17,120 bases of DNA from QFOX01 sp044237845. GTDB taxonomy: Bacteria; Pseudomonadota; Alphaproteobacteria; Rickettsiales; UBA3002. Each line of letters starts with the position of its first letter. The stretch's first letter is position 1. The translations under genes were made by a program, and so were the position numbers. The DNA lies in contig JBIIEL010000040.1 in assembly GCA_044237845.1 (NCBI GenBank), positions 1-17,120 on the forward strand, read 5' to 3'. Shown here piece by piece: positions 7,423 through 14,993 of this stretch. The notes beneath the pieces are model-generated. The model saw only the letters and a program-made list of their open reading frames with translations, did not search any database and had not been told where the DNA came from.

Positions 7423-8500
7423 TCTGCTCTTCCCGCTCGCGGTTGATATCCAGTTTTTTAACCTGTTTAAATACCTCACCTTCCGTAGCGGTGGTGCGAT
7501 TATTACCGCACTCGTCATCAGTTTTATCATCGGCCCGCGCATGATCCGCTGGCTGAAAAATAATCAGCATGGTGGACAACCAATTCGTGATGACGGCCCT
7601 GAGTCGCACCTGCTGACGAAGAAGGGTACGCCGACGATGGGCGGGTTGATGATGCTGTTCTCGGTGACGATTTCAACGCTGTTATGGGCGGATATCACCA
7701 ACCATTATGTGTGGATTGCGCTGTTTGTCACGCTCGGTTACGGCGCGATTGGCTTCACTGACGATTACCTGAAAGTGAGCAAGAAAAACACGAAAGGCCT
7801 TGCGGGGAAGAAGAAGTTGCTGCTGCAATTTATCATTGGCCTCATCGCCGCGCTGTGGGTGAGTGCGGTGACGCCGGAGGCGCTCAACCATCATCTCGCG
7901 TTCCCGTTCGTCAAAGATTTTATGCTGAATCTCGGCATACTCTATGTGCCTTTTGTAATTTTTGTGCTCATCGGTGCGAGCAATGCGGTGAACCTGACGG
8001 ACGGGCTCGACGGCCTCGCGATTGTACCGATCATGATCGCGGTGGGCTGTTTTGCGCTCATCAGTTACCTTGTCGGCAACGCGGTCTATGCGGGCTATCT
8101 CCATCTGCCGATGGTGCCTGGCAGTGGCGAACTCGCGGTGTTCGCGGCGGCGATTATCGGCGCTGGTCTTGGGTTTTTATGGTATAACGCTCCGCCCGCG
8201 ATGGTGTTTATGGGCGATACCGGCTCACTCGCCTTTGGTGGTGCGCTCGGCGCAATCGCAGTGATCACCAAGCATGAAATTGTGCTCGCGATTATCGGCG
8301 GCCTGTTCGTGGTCGAAGCGGTGTCGGTGATGATTCAGGTGTTCTGGTTCAAGCGCACCGGGCGCCGCGTCTTCCTGATGGCGCCGATCCACCATCATTT
8401 CGAGAAGAAGGGTTGGCAGGAATCGACGGTGGTGATCCGCTTCTGGATTGTCGCGGTGATCCTTGCGCTCATCGGTCTCTCGACGCTGAAGCTACGATGA
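7412..8500 (+). CDS. mraY: Phospho-MurNAc-pentapeptide transferase MraY
   Basis: MraY moves phospho-MurNAc-pentapeptide onto undecaprenyl phosphate at the inner membrane, making lipid I. The 362-residue product is strongly hydrophobic with about ten membrane segments. It carries the catalytic motifs FTDDY (115-119, the Asp pair at 117-118), NLTDGLDG, and the histidine signature APIHHHFE (324-331). The ATG at 7412 has GAGGAG (7399-7404) 7 nt upstream and gives the normal N-terminus; an in-frame ATG at 7379 would add 11 residues read from inside murF. The gene overlaps murF by 11 bp. Its stop overlaps the ATG of a small 53-codon frame. Confidence 0.96.
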   Translation: MLYNLLFPLAVDIQFFNLFKYLTFRSGGAIITALVISFIIGPRMIRWLKNNQHGGQPIRDDGPESHLLTKKGTPTMGGLMMLFSVTISTLLWADITNHYVWIALFVTLGYGAIGFTDDYLKVSKKNTKGLAGKKKLLLQFIIGLIAALWVSAVTPEALNHHLAFPFVKDFMLNLGILYVPFVIFVLIGASNAVNLTDGLDGLAIVPIMIAVGCFALISYLVGNAVYAGYLHLPMVPGSGELAVFAAAIIGAGLGFLWYNAPPAMVFMGDTGSLAFGGALGAIAVITKHEIVLAIIGGLFVVEAVSVMIQVFWFKRTGRRVFLMAPIHHHFEKKGWQESTVVIRFWIVAVILALIGLSTLKLR

Positions 8501-8658
8501 AAACGATTGTCATAGCGGACCATCTGCGTCGTCGCATCCACTTCCGCGAACCCTTACGTAGCGCTGCTACGCGCGGCTTCGCGGAAGCGGCATGTGCTCC
8601 TAGCATCTGGCTCACTCTGGCAATCGTGGCGCTACGCGAAGGTAAGAACGAGTTATGA
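8497..8658 (+). CDS. Small ORF bridging mraY and murD, function unknown
   Basis: This 53-codon frame begins in the mraY stop (ATGA at 8497-8500) and ends in the murD start (ATGA at 8655-8658), so ribosomes could pass from mraY through it to murD. It has no clear ribosome binding site of its own. The product starts MKTIVIADHLRRR, is Arg/Ala-rich, has a short hydrophobic stretch near its end (IWLTLAIVAL), and matches no family I recognise. Its middle is encoded by a large palindrome (8541-8587). It may be a coupling frame or an accidental frame carried by an inserted palindromic element; a functional peptide is possible but unsupported. Confidence 0.35.
   Translation: MKTIVIADHLRRRIHFREPLRSAATRGFAEAACAPSIWLTLAIVALREGKNEL
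8541..8587. repeat. Compound palindromic element between mraY and murD
   Basis: Outer arms CTTCCGCGAA (8541-8550) and TTCGCGGAAG (8578-8587) are perfect 10-bp inverted repeats. Nested inside, CGTAGC (8557-8562) pairs with GCTACG (8566-8571). The RNA would form a two-tier hairpin with an internal loop. Another GCTACGCG lies at 8631-8638, partly repeating 8566-8573. No T-run follows, so it is not an intrinsic terminator. In form it recalls palindromic elements known to insert in Rickettsia coding sequences, but I claim no homology. Confidence 0.75.
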
Positions 8659-10058
8659 TTGTGATTCCTAACATCAACGGTAAAATTTTTGGCGTAGTTG
8701 GCCTTGGCAAGTCTGGCCGGGCGACGGTGGCGAGCCTGATTGCCTCCGGCGCGCAGGTGTTCGCGTGGGACGATGGCGAAAAATCCCGCGTAGCAATTGC
8801 ACAAGATTTCCCGAACGTGACGGTCAAACCCATCGCAGAGTGGAACTTTGCGCAGATGGCATCGCTCGTCATGAGCCCTGGGATTATGCTGACGCATGAA
8901 GCGGTGCGTGCTGCAAAAAAACACGGTGTGGAAGTCATCGGCGATATTGAGCTGCTCTACCGCGCGCAACCGGCGGCGCGCTATATCGGCATTACCGGCA
9001 CGAACGGAAAATCGACAACGACGAGCCTGATTGCGCATATCCTCGCCTCGTGCGGAAAGCGCGTGGAGATGGGCGGAAATATTGGTGTTCCGGCACTTGA
9101 ACTTGCGTCGCTTGGTGCCGATGGCATCTATGTGCTTGAGCTTTCGTCCTACCAGCTCGACCTTGTGGCCACGACGAAATTCAATACGGCGATATTGCTT
9201 AACATCACGCCGGATCATCTCGACCATCATGGCTCGATGGCGGATTATATCGCCGCGAAATGCCATATTTTTGACCGCCAGACGGAGACGGATGAAGCGA
9301 TTGTCGGCATCGACGATGCGGCGAGTGATACGGTGGCACGCACGCTGATGGCACGCAAGAATCAGCGGGCAATTCGCCTCTCGGTGAAGCAGCCGATTGC
9401 GAACGGCGTGGAAGTGGCGGACGGCGAATTGCGTGCGCGTTTCCGTGGCGGTGACCGCGCGAATTTAAAGCCAATGCGCGCCTTGCAGGGGCAACATAAC
9501 TGGCAGAATGCCGCGGCTGCCTACGCTGCGTGTGCGAGCGAGGGCTGCGCGCATGAGGCGATTATTGCCGCGATGAAAACCTATCCCGGCCTTGCGCACC
9601 GCATGCAGTGGTTGGGCGAAATTTCCGGCGTGCAGTTCGTGAATGATAGCAAAGCGACGAATGCCGACGCGGCGGAGAAAGCGCTCAAGACCTATGACAA
9701 CATTTATTGGATTGCGGGCGGCGTGGCGAAGGAGGGCGGCATTGAACCCCTCGCGCCGTATTTTTCGAAAATACGCCATGCCTATTTGATTGGTGAGGCA
9801 GCGCAATCTTTCGCAAAAATGCTGGAAGGAAAGGTGGCCTATACGCTGGGTGGTACGTTGGAAAATGCGTTTGCTCAAGCCGCGGAAGCGGCCACAAGTG
9901 AGGCACAAAAACCCGCTCGCACCGGCACGGTGCTGTTGGCGCCGGCATGTGCGTCGTTCGATCAGTTCGCGAATTTTGAAAAGCGCGGCGAGGCATTCAT
10001 GGCGCTGTTTGAGGCGTGGAAAACGCAAGGAGGAGCGCATGCGGCAACCGCTCGATAG
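8655..10058 (+). CDS. murD: UDP-MurNAc-L-alanine--D-glutamate ligase MurD
   Basis: MurD adds D-glutamate to UDP-MurNAc-L-Ala. The 467-residue protein has the N-terminal Rossmann-like glycine loop GVVGLGKSGRA, the ATP loop TGTNGKST (114-121), and the family's C-terminal-domain motif NDSKATN (330-336). The start is fixed by the family N-terminus; the nearest Shine-Dalgarno-like bases (GAAGG, 8638-8642) are 12 nt away. This suggests that translation may depend on coupling through the small upstream frame. The 3' end overlaps ftsW by 20 bp. Confidence 0.96.
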   Translation: MIVIPNINGKIFGVVGLGKSGRATVASLIASGAQVFAWDDGEKSRVAIAQDFPNVTVKPIAEWNFAQMASLVMSPGIMLTHEAVRAAKKHGVEVIGDIELLYRAQPAARYIGITGTNGKSTTTSLIAHILASCGKRVEMGGNIGVPALELASLGADGIYVLELSSYQLDLVATTKFNTAILLNITPDHLDHHGSMADYIAAKCHIFDRQTETDEAIVGIDDAASDTVARTLMARKNQRAIRLSVKQPIANGVEVADGELRARFRGGDRANLKPMRALQGQHNWQNAAAAYAACASEGCAHEAIIAAMKTYPGLAHRMQWLGEISGVQFVNDSKATNADAAEKALKTYDNIYWIAGGVAKEGGIEPLAPYFSKIRHAYLIGEAAQSFAKMLEGKVAYTLGGTLENAFAQAAEAATSEAQKPARTGTVLLAPACASFDQFANFEKRGEAFMALFEAWKTQGGAHAATAR

Positions 10059-11196
10059 GCGTAACACAAGCGCACTTGGGCGCTGGTGGTGGACGATCGA
10101 CCGCCCGGCACTGTTTGCGATGCTGGCGCTGATTTCGATTGGGTTTTTTCTGGTGATGGCGGGCAGCCCGCCAGTAGCGCGCCGCATCGGCCTGCCGGAT
10201 TTTTATTTTGTGTCGCGGCATCAGATTTTCCTCGGCCTCTCGACGATTGTGATGGTGCTGGTGTCGCTGCTCGACGCGCCGCAGATCCGCCGCATCGCGC
10301 TGGCGGGGTTTGTGGCGAGTCTCATTCTGCTCGTGTTGCTGCCACTGATTGGCTATGAAAATAAAGGCTCCGTGCGCTGGCTGCGCTTTGCGGGCATGTC
10401 CATCCAGCCCTCGGAATTCATGAAGCCATGCTTTGCTGTGGTGCTGGCGGCGATTTTCTCCGCACGCTTCACACAACCCTATTTCCCCAGCTTCCGCATC
10501 GCGATTGGCGCCTATCTTGTGGTGGCGTTTTTGCTTATCATCCAGCCGGATTTCGGGATGACGCTGACGGTAACGGCGATGTTTGGCATTCAGTTTTTCC
10601 TCGCGGGCATGTCGTTTTTATGGGTGGCGGGTATGATTATACTCGGCATCGGTGGCGTATTTGCGGCCTACCACGCGCTGCCGCATGTGGCAGCGCGGAT
10701 CGATCGCTTCCTCGACCCATCCACCGGCGATAACTATCAGGTCGAACGCTCGCTCGAAGCCTTCAAAGCGGGTGGCTTGCTGGGGCGGGGACCGGGTGAG
10801 GGCGTGGTGAAACAGCATATCCCCGATTCACATACGGATTTTATTTTCTCCGTCGCGGGGGAGGAATTCGGCATGATTTTCTGCCTGCTGATTGTGACGC
10901 TGTTTGCGTTTATCGTGGTGCGCGGCTTCATGAAAATGGGGCGCGAAACGGATATGTTCCGCCTTATTGCCGTGGCGGGGCTGCTGACGCAATTCGGCAT
11001 TCAGGCGATTGTGAATATGGGCGTGGCGGTGAACCTGCTGCCCGCGAAGGGGATGACGCTGCCGTTTCTCTCTTACGGCGGTTCGTCGCTCATCGCCATG
11101 GCAGGCGGCATGGGCATGATGCTCGCCCTCACCCGCAAACGGTTTGGCACTCCGAAGAGCGATAAGGTGGTGGGGAGTGCACGGTATAATCAGTGA
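10039..11196 (+). CDS. ftsW: Septal peptidoglycan glycosyltransferase FtsW (SEDS)
   Basis: FtsW is the SEDS-family polymerase that makes septal glycan strands from lipid II together with FtsI. The 385-residue protein has a short basic N-terminus and about ten hydrophobic segments. Family signatures are IPDSHTDFIF (from 261) followed by AGEEFG, and NLLPAKGMTLPFLSYGGSS near the C-terminus. The ATG at 10039 is preceded by AAGGAGG (10027-10033) with 5-nt spacing and yields the expected start; the open frame upstream is murD in another phase. The TGA stop (11194-11196) lies inside the first unit of a heptamer repeat. Confidence 0.95.
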   Translation: MRQPLDRRNTSALGRWWWTIDRPALFAMLALISIGFFLVMAGSPPVARRIGLPDFYFVSRHQIFLGLSTIVMVLVSLLDAPQIRRIALAGFVASLILLVLLPLIGYENKGSVRWLRFAGMSIQPSEFMKPCFAVVLAAIFSARFTQPYFPSFRIAIGAYLVVAFLLIIQPDFGMTLTVTAMFGIQFFLAGMSFLWVAGMIILGIGGVFAAYHALPHVAARIDRFLDPSTGDNYQVERSLEAFKAGGLLGRGPGEGVVKQHIPDSHTDFIFSVAGEEFGMIFCLLIVTLFAFIVVRGFMKMGRETDMFRLIAVAGLLTQFGIQAIVNMGVAVNLLPAKGMTLPFLSYGGSSLIAMAGGMGMMLALTRKRFGTPKSDKVVGSARYNQ

Positions 11197-11312
11197 GTAG
11201 TGAGTCGTGCAGTAAGTATAGGCGATGTTGCGTTGACCGACGCGCTGTAGGCCGCTAATACGAAGGCATGAAAGCCCACTCACGACTCACGACTCACGAC
11301 TCATCACCCACC
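11192..11312. repeat. Heptamer inverted repeat at the ftsW-murG junction
   Basis: The left arm has two AGTGAGT units (11192-11198 and 11199-11205) and continues CGTG to 11209. The right arm has three perfect ACTCACG units (11278-11298) followed by degenerate ACTCATC and ACCCACC units. Left 11192-11209 and right 11281-11298 are complementary at 16 of 18 positions across a 71-bp spacer, which also holds a small GCGT/ACGC hairpin (11230-11243). The left arm includes the ftsW stop codon, and the right arm lies within the start of murG. It could form a long stem-loop in mRNA or a cruciform in DNA. Confidence 0.85.
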
Positions 11313-12395
11313 GTTCTGCTCGCGGCAGGTGGCACGGGGGGGCATATTTTTCCGGCGGTGGCGCTGGCGGAGGTGCTGCGCGCGCGCGGGATGCGTGTGG
11401 AACTCGTCACCGACCATCGCTTCCACCACTACACGCGCGGAGTGGAGGGCGTGCTCGCCGAAATGCCGATTCACACGATTCGCGCGAGCGGACTTTCCGG
11501 CGGTATCCTCAAAAAAATTCTGAGCCTTGTCGGCATCGCGCTTGGGGTGGTGCAGGCGCTGGTGATTATCCGCCGGGTGAAGCCGGTGGCGGTGGTGGGT
11601 TTTGGCGGCTACCCCTCGCTGCCGACCATGCTGGCAGCGATTGCCCTTCATCGGCGCACGATTATCCATGAACAGAATTCGGTGCTCGGGCGCGTGAACC
11701 GCATGATCGCTGCGCGGGTGGATGTGGTGGCGACGACGTATAAAGAAACGCAGCGAATGCCCGTCTCGACACGCCGTGTTGTGGGCACGGGCAACCCGGT
11801 GCGCGCGGCCGTGCGTGCGGTGGCGGATGTGGCGTATCCCACACGCGCGGCGGATGATATGCTGCGCGTGATGGTGCTGGGCGGCAGCCAGGGCGCGAGC
11901 GTGTTTTCCGCCGTGCTGCCGGAGGCGATGGCGCTGCTGCCCGCAGATGTGCGGGCGCGGGTGCGGCTCGACCAGCAATGCCGCGCGGGGGAAATGGACG
12001 CGACGCGCGCGCGTTACGCCGAACTGAATATGCAGGTGGATCTCGCGCCGTTTTTCATCGACGTGGCCGCGCGGCTGGCGAGCGCGCATCTCATCATCAC
12101 GCGCTCGGGCGCATCCACCGTGGCGGAGCTGATGGTGGTTGGTCGTCCGGCGCTGCTGGTGCCGCTGCCGAGTGCGATGGATAACCACCAGTATTTTAAT
12201 GCCGAGGCCGTGGAAGATGCTGGCGCCGGCTGGGTGATGACGCAGGAGGCCTTTACTGCGCAGGCGCTCGCCGCCAAGATTGAAACGCTGATGCGCAACC
12301 CGCAACGCCTGGCCGATTGCGCCGCCGCGATGCGCACACTCGCCGCCCCCAACGCCGCTGAAAAGTTGGCGGATTTGGTGGTGGGGGACAAGTAG
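11268..12395 (+). CDS. murG: Lipid II synthase MurG (GlcNAc transferase)
   Basis: MurG transfers GlcNAc from UDP-GlcNAc to lipid I on the inner face of the membrane, forming lipid II. The 375-residue GT-B protein has the glycine loop GGTGGH (21-26), HEQNS (134-138) and the donor-site loop GGSQGA (205-210). The family normally starts a few residues before the first glycine loop. Here about 15 extra residues (AHSRLTTHDSSPT) come first, encoded by the ACTCACG heptamers. No in-frame ATG occurs between the repeat and the glycine loop. GAAGG (11262-11266) is only 1 nt from the ATG, a poor spacing. The true start is therefore less certain than the identity. Unlike most neighbours, it is separated from both adjacent genes. 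Confidence 0.94.
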   Translation: MKAHSRLTTHDSSPTVLLAAGGTGGHIFPAVALAEVLRARGMRVELVTDHRFHHYTRGVEGVLAEMPIHTIRASGLSGGILKKILSLVGIALGVVQALVIIRRVKPVAVVGFGGYPSLPTMLAAIALHRRTIIHEQNSVLGRVNRMIAARVDVVATTYKETQRMPVSTRRVVGTGNPVRAAVRAVADVAYPTRAADDMLRVMVLGGSQGASVFSAVLPEAMALLPADVRARVRLDQQCRAGEMDATRARYAELNMQVDLAPFFIDVAARLASAHLIITRSGASTVAELMVVGRPALLVPLPSAMDNHQYFNAEAVEDAGAGWVMTQEAFTAQALAAKIETLMRNPQRLADCAAAMRTLAAPNAAEKLADLVVGDK

Positions 12396-12498
12396 TATTC
12401 GGTATTCAGCATTCCGTATTCCGTGGGGATTTTTGCGCGTTTAACCCCAACTTACGCTTTTATTTTTCCTGAATACCGAATACGGAATAGAGAATACC
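12395..12498. repeat. Heptamer inverted repeat at the murG-murC junction
   Basis: The left arm has four 7-bp units: TATTCGG, TATTCAG, CATTCCG, TATTCCG (12396-12423). The right arm has four complementary-type units: GAATACC, GAATACG, GAATAGA, GAATACC (12471-12498). GTATTCGGTATTCAG (12395-12409) and CTGAATACCGAATAC (12469-12483) are perfect 15-bp inverted repeats 59 bp apart. TGGGG (12424-12428) can pair with CCCCA (12445-12449) inside. Shifted pairings between other units are also possible. The left arm starts at the last base of the murG stop codon, and the right arm ends a few bases before the murC ribosome binding site. Confidence 0.9.
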
Positions 12499-12514
12499 CG
12501 CTTTTGAGGAACCT

Positions 12515-13987
12515 ATGACCAAAACATTCCGCGCATTCACCCCCGGCAACCGCATTCCGCTCGATATGGGCACGTTGCATTTTGTCGGCATCGGCGGCAT
12601 CGGCATGAGCGGCATCGCCGAAGTGTTGACGAACCTTGGCTACAAAGTGCAGGGCAGCGATATGGCGGATAGCTATACGCTCGACCGCCTGCGCAAAGCA
12701 GATGTGAAAATCATGATCGGCGAACACAAGGCCGAGAACGTGAAAGGCGCCGCCGCAGTAGTAATTTCAAGCGCCGTGAAACCGAACAACCCCGAAGTGG
12801 TGGAAGCGCGCGCACAGCGTATTCCAGTGGTGCGCCGGGCGGAAATGCTGGCCGAGCTGATGCGCCTGAAGGCCACGATTTCGGTGGCGGGTACGCATGG
12901 CAAAACGACGACGACCTCGCTGATCTCGACGCTGTTCATGGCGGCGGATAAGAAGCCGACGGTGATTAATGGCGGCATCATCAACGCCTATGGCACCAAC
13001 GCGTTTTTGGGTGAAGGCGAGTGGATGGTGGTGGAGGCCGACGAGAGCGACGGCACGTTTATCCGCATCCCGAGCACGGTGGCGGTGGTAACGAATATCG
13101 ACCCCGAACATCTCGACCATTACGGCAATTTTGAGGCGCTGAAGGCGGCCTTCCACCAGTTTGTGACGCAGCTGCCGTTCTATGGGTTTGCGGTGATGTG
13201 CATCGACCATCCGGAGGTTCAGGCGCTGATGGCGAAGGTGGTGGATCGGCGGATTATTTCCTACGGCACCAGCCCGCAGGCGGATGTGCGTGCGGTGAAT
13301 ATTCGCCAGCTGGGCAGCGGCCAGCAGTTTGATGTGGAACTCGCCGACCGCGTGAGTGGCGAGGTGCGCACGCTGAAAGACGTGGTGCTGCCGATGTTTG
13401 GCCTGCATAACATGCGCAACGCACTGGCGGCGATTGCGGTAGCGCGCGATTGCGGGATTGAGGACGCGGTGATTCTGCGCGGGCTGCGTGAGTTCGGCGG
13501 GGTGAAGCGGCGCTTTACGAAAACGGGTGAGGCGAACGGGGTGACCATCATCGACGATTACGGCCATCATCCGGTGGAGATTGCGGCGACGCTGCAAAGC
13601 GCGCGTCAGGCGGTGGAAGCGAGCGGTGGTCGGGTGATTGCGGTGGTGCAGCCCCATCGCTACACGCGCCTGCATAGTCTGTTCAACGAGTTCTGCACTT
13701 GCGTCGACAATGCCGATACGGTGCTTGTCGCGGATGTGTATACCGCAGGCGAGGAGCCGATCGAGGGTGCGAACCGCGATGCGCTGGTTGAGGGCATCCG
13801 CAGCCATGGGCATAAACATGTGATGGCGTTGCCCAGCGAAAAAGACCTCGCTTCGATGCTGGTGGAGCTGACGCAGCCGGGCGATTTTGTCATCTGCCTC
13901 GGTGCCGGAAGCATCAGCAAATGGGCAGGGAATTTGCCGTCGGAGCTGCTGGCACTGCAAGCGAAGAAGGCGAAGGAGCGTGCATAG
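12515..13987 (+). CDS. murC: UDP-MurNAc--L-alanine ligase MurC
   Basis: MurC adds the first stem-peptide residue, L-alanine, to UDP-MurNAc made by MurB. The 490-residue protein has the N-terminal nucleotide-sugar loop GIGGIGMSGIA (25-35), the ATP loop AGTHGKTTTT (125-134, His form typical of MurC), then EADESDGTF and NIDPEHLDHYG. Its length is normal. TGAGGA (12505-12510) lies 4 nt before the ATG. Upstream is the GAATACC-type repeat rather than an overlapping gene, so murC probably initiates independently. The last 8 bp overlap murB. Confidence 0.96.
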   Translation: MTKTFRAFTPGNRIPLDMGTLHFVGIGGIGMSGIAEVLTNLGYKVQGSDMADSYTLDRLRKADVKIMIGEHKAENVKGAAAVVISSAVKPNNPEVVEARAQRIPVVRRAEMLAELMRLKATISVAGTHGKTTTTSLISTLFMAADKKPTVINGGIINAYGTNAFLGEGEWMVVEADESDGTFIRIPSTVAVVTNIDPEHLDHYGNFEALKAAFHQFVTQLPFYGFAVMCIDHPEVQALMAKVVDRRIISYGTSPQADVRAVNIRQLGSGQQFDVELADRVSGEVRTLKDVVLPMFGLHNMRNALAAIAVARDCGIEDAVILRGLREFGGVKRRFTKTGEANGVTIIDDYGHHPVEIAATLQSARQAVEASGGRVIAVVQPHRYTRLHSLFNEFCTCVDNADTVLVADVYTAGEEPIEGANRDALVEGIRSHGHKHVMALPSEKDLASMLVELTQPGDFVICLGAGSISKWAGNLPSELLALQAKKAKERA

Positions 13988-14870
13988 CAATCTTCCAAAA
14001 GTGCGTGGGCAATACCGTTTTTTTGCACCGCTGGCGACGACCAACTGGTTCGGTGTCGGCGGCTCGGCCGAAGTGCTGTTTAAGCCCGAAGACACAGAGG
14101 ACTTAGCATTCTTCCTTAAAAACAAGCCACCGGCGCAGCCGGTGATGGCGATTGGCGTGGGCAGTAACCTCATCGTGCGTGACGGGGGGATTGAGGGCAT
14201 TGTGATTCGCCTCGGCCGCGGATTTAATTTCGCGACGATGGAGAAGGATAGCATTATTGCAGGCGCGGCGATGATGGATGTGCATCTCGCGCGGTTTGCA
14301 GCAGATGAAGGGCGTGCGGGGCTGGAGTTTCTCTCCGGCGTTCCGGGCACGGTGGGCGGCGCACTCGCGATGAATGCGGGCGCTTATGGCCGCGAGACGA
14401 AAGACGTGCTCATCAAGGCCGAGGCGGTGACGCAAGAGGGTGAAATCGTGATGCTCTCGGTAGAGGAAATGAATTATAGCTACCGTAAATACGCTGGCCC
14501 CGAGGGCCTGATTTTTACCCGCGCCTGGTTTGAGACGGTGGAGGACGACCCGGAAGTGATCCACGCGCGCATGGGCGAAATTCAGTCGCGGCGCGAGGCC
14601 ACGCAGCCCATTCGCGAGCGCACGGGGGGCAGCACCTTCAAGAACCCCGAAGGCCATAAGGCGTGGGAGCTGATCGACGCGGCGGGTTGCCGTGGGTTGA
14701 CCATCGGCGGCGCGCAGATGAGCCCGCTGCACTGTAATTTTATGGTCAATATCGGCGGCGCAACGGCGGCCGACCTTGAAGCGCTGGGCGACGAGGTGAT
14801 TGCCCGCGTGAAAGCCCATTGCGGCATCGAGTTGCAGTGGGAAATCAAGCGGGTGGGGCGGAAGGAATAA
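13980..14870 (+). CDS. murB: UDP-N-acetylenolpyruvoylglucosamine reductase MurB
   Basis: MurB is the FAD enzyme that reduces UDP-GlcNAc-enolpyruvate with NADPH to UDP-MurNAc. With the GTG start at 13980 the protein has 296 residues. It shows TTNWFGVGG (20-28) and GVGSNLIVRDGG (from 59) for FAD binding, GGSTFKNP (216-223) with the proton-donor serine S218, and a C-terminal glutamate at 288. GTG is chosen because the product then starts VHSNLPKVRGQY near the usual family start and no ATG is nearby. AAGAAGG (13964-13970) gives 9-nt spacing. It overlaps the murC stop by 8 bp. The longer frame upstream is murC in another phase. Confidence 0.93.
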   Translation: MHSNLPKVRGQYRFFAPLATTNWFGVGGSAEVLFKPEDTEDLAFFLKNKPPAQPVMAIGVGSNLIVRDGGIEGIVIRLGRGFNFATMEKDSIIAGAAMMDVHLARFAADEGRAGLEFLSGVPGTVGGALAMNAGAYGRETKDVLIKAEAVTQEGEIVMLSVEEMNYSYRKYAGPEGLIFTRAWFETVEDDPEVIHARMGEIQSRREATQPIRERTGGSTFKNPEGHKAWELIDAAGCRGLTIGGAQMSPLHCNFMVNIGGATAADLEALGDEVIARVKAHCGIELQWEIKRVGRKE

Positions 14871-14993
14871 ACAGCGGTCACTGGTTACTATCCCATTGCA
14901 TCGCGCGGGCAGTTACGCTAATGTTTCCGTAACAAAAAAATCCATCGTATCGGCAGCTTATCGAACACATCATTTGTGAAGGATTACGCGCGC
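14871..14993 (+). other. murB-ddl intergenic gap with hairpin and degenerate repeat pair
   Basis: This 123-bp gap holds two adjacent 7-bp units differing at one base, GGTCACT (14876-14882) and GGTTACT (14883-14889). A hairpin GTTACG (14912-14917) / CGTAAC (14928-14933) with a 10-nt loop is followed by A7. On the bottom strand the hairpin would be preceded by T7, so it is not a top-strand terminator. A possible -35/-10 pair (TTGCAT-N17-TAATGT, 14896-14924) matches consensus poorly. The gap may hold a weak promoter for ddl-ftsQ-ftsA, but this is not established. Confidence 0.4.

Noticed and set aside
6133..7542. Long minus-strand open frame (469 codons) opposite murF, and similar ones opposite murC, murG, ftsI and ddl
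   Set aside because: These mirror the codon structure of the sense genes (His/Arg-rich products, no domains, no ribosome binding sites). The sense frames carry all family motifs.
9758..9774. GTATTTT/AAAATAC hairpin inside murD
   Set aside because: It is a short AT stem within well-conserved coding sequence, with no T-run and no positional logic. It is probably chance.
14896..14924. TTGCAT-N17-TAATGT as a promoter for ddl-ftsQ-ftsA
   Set aside because: Only three of six bases match consensus in each element. An internal promoter is plausible by analogy with other dcw clusters, but this sequence does not establish it.
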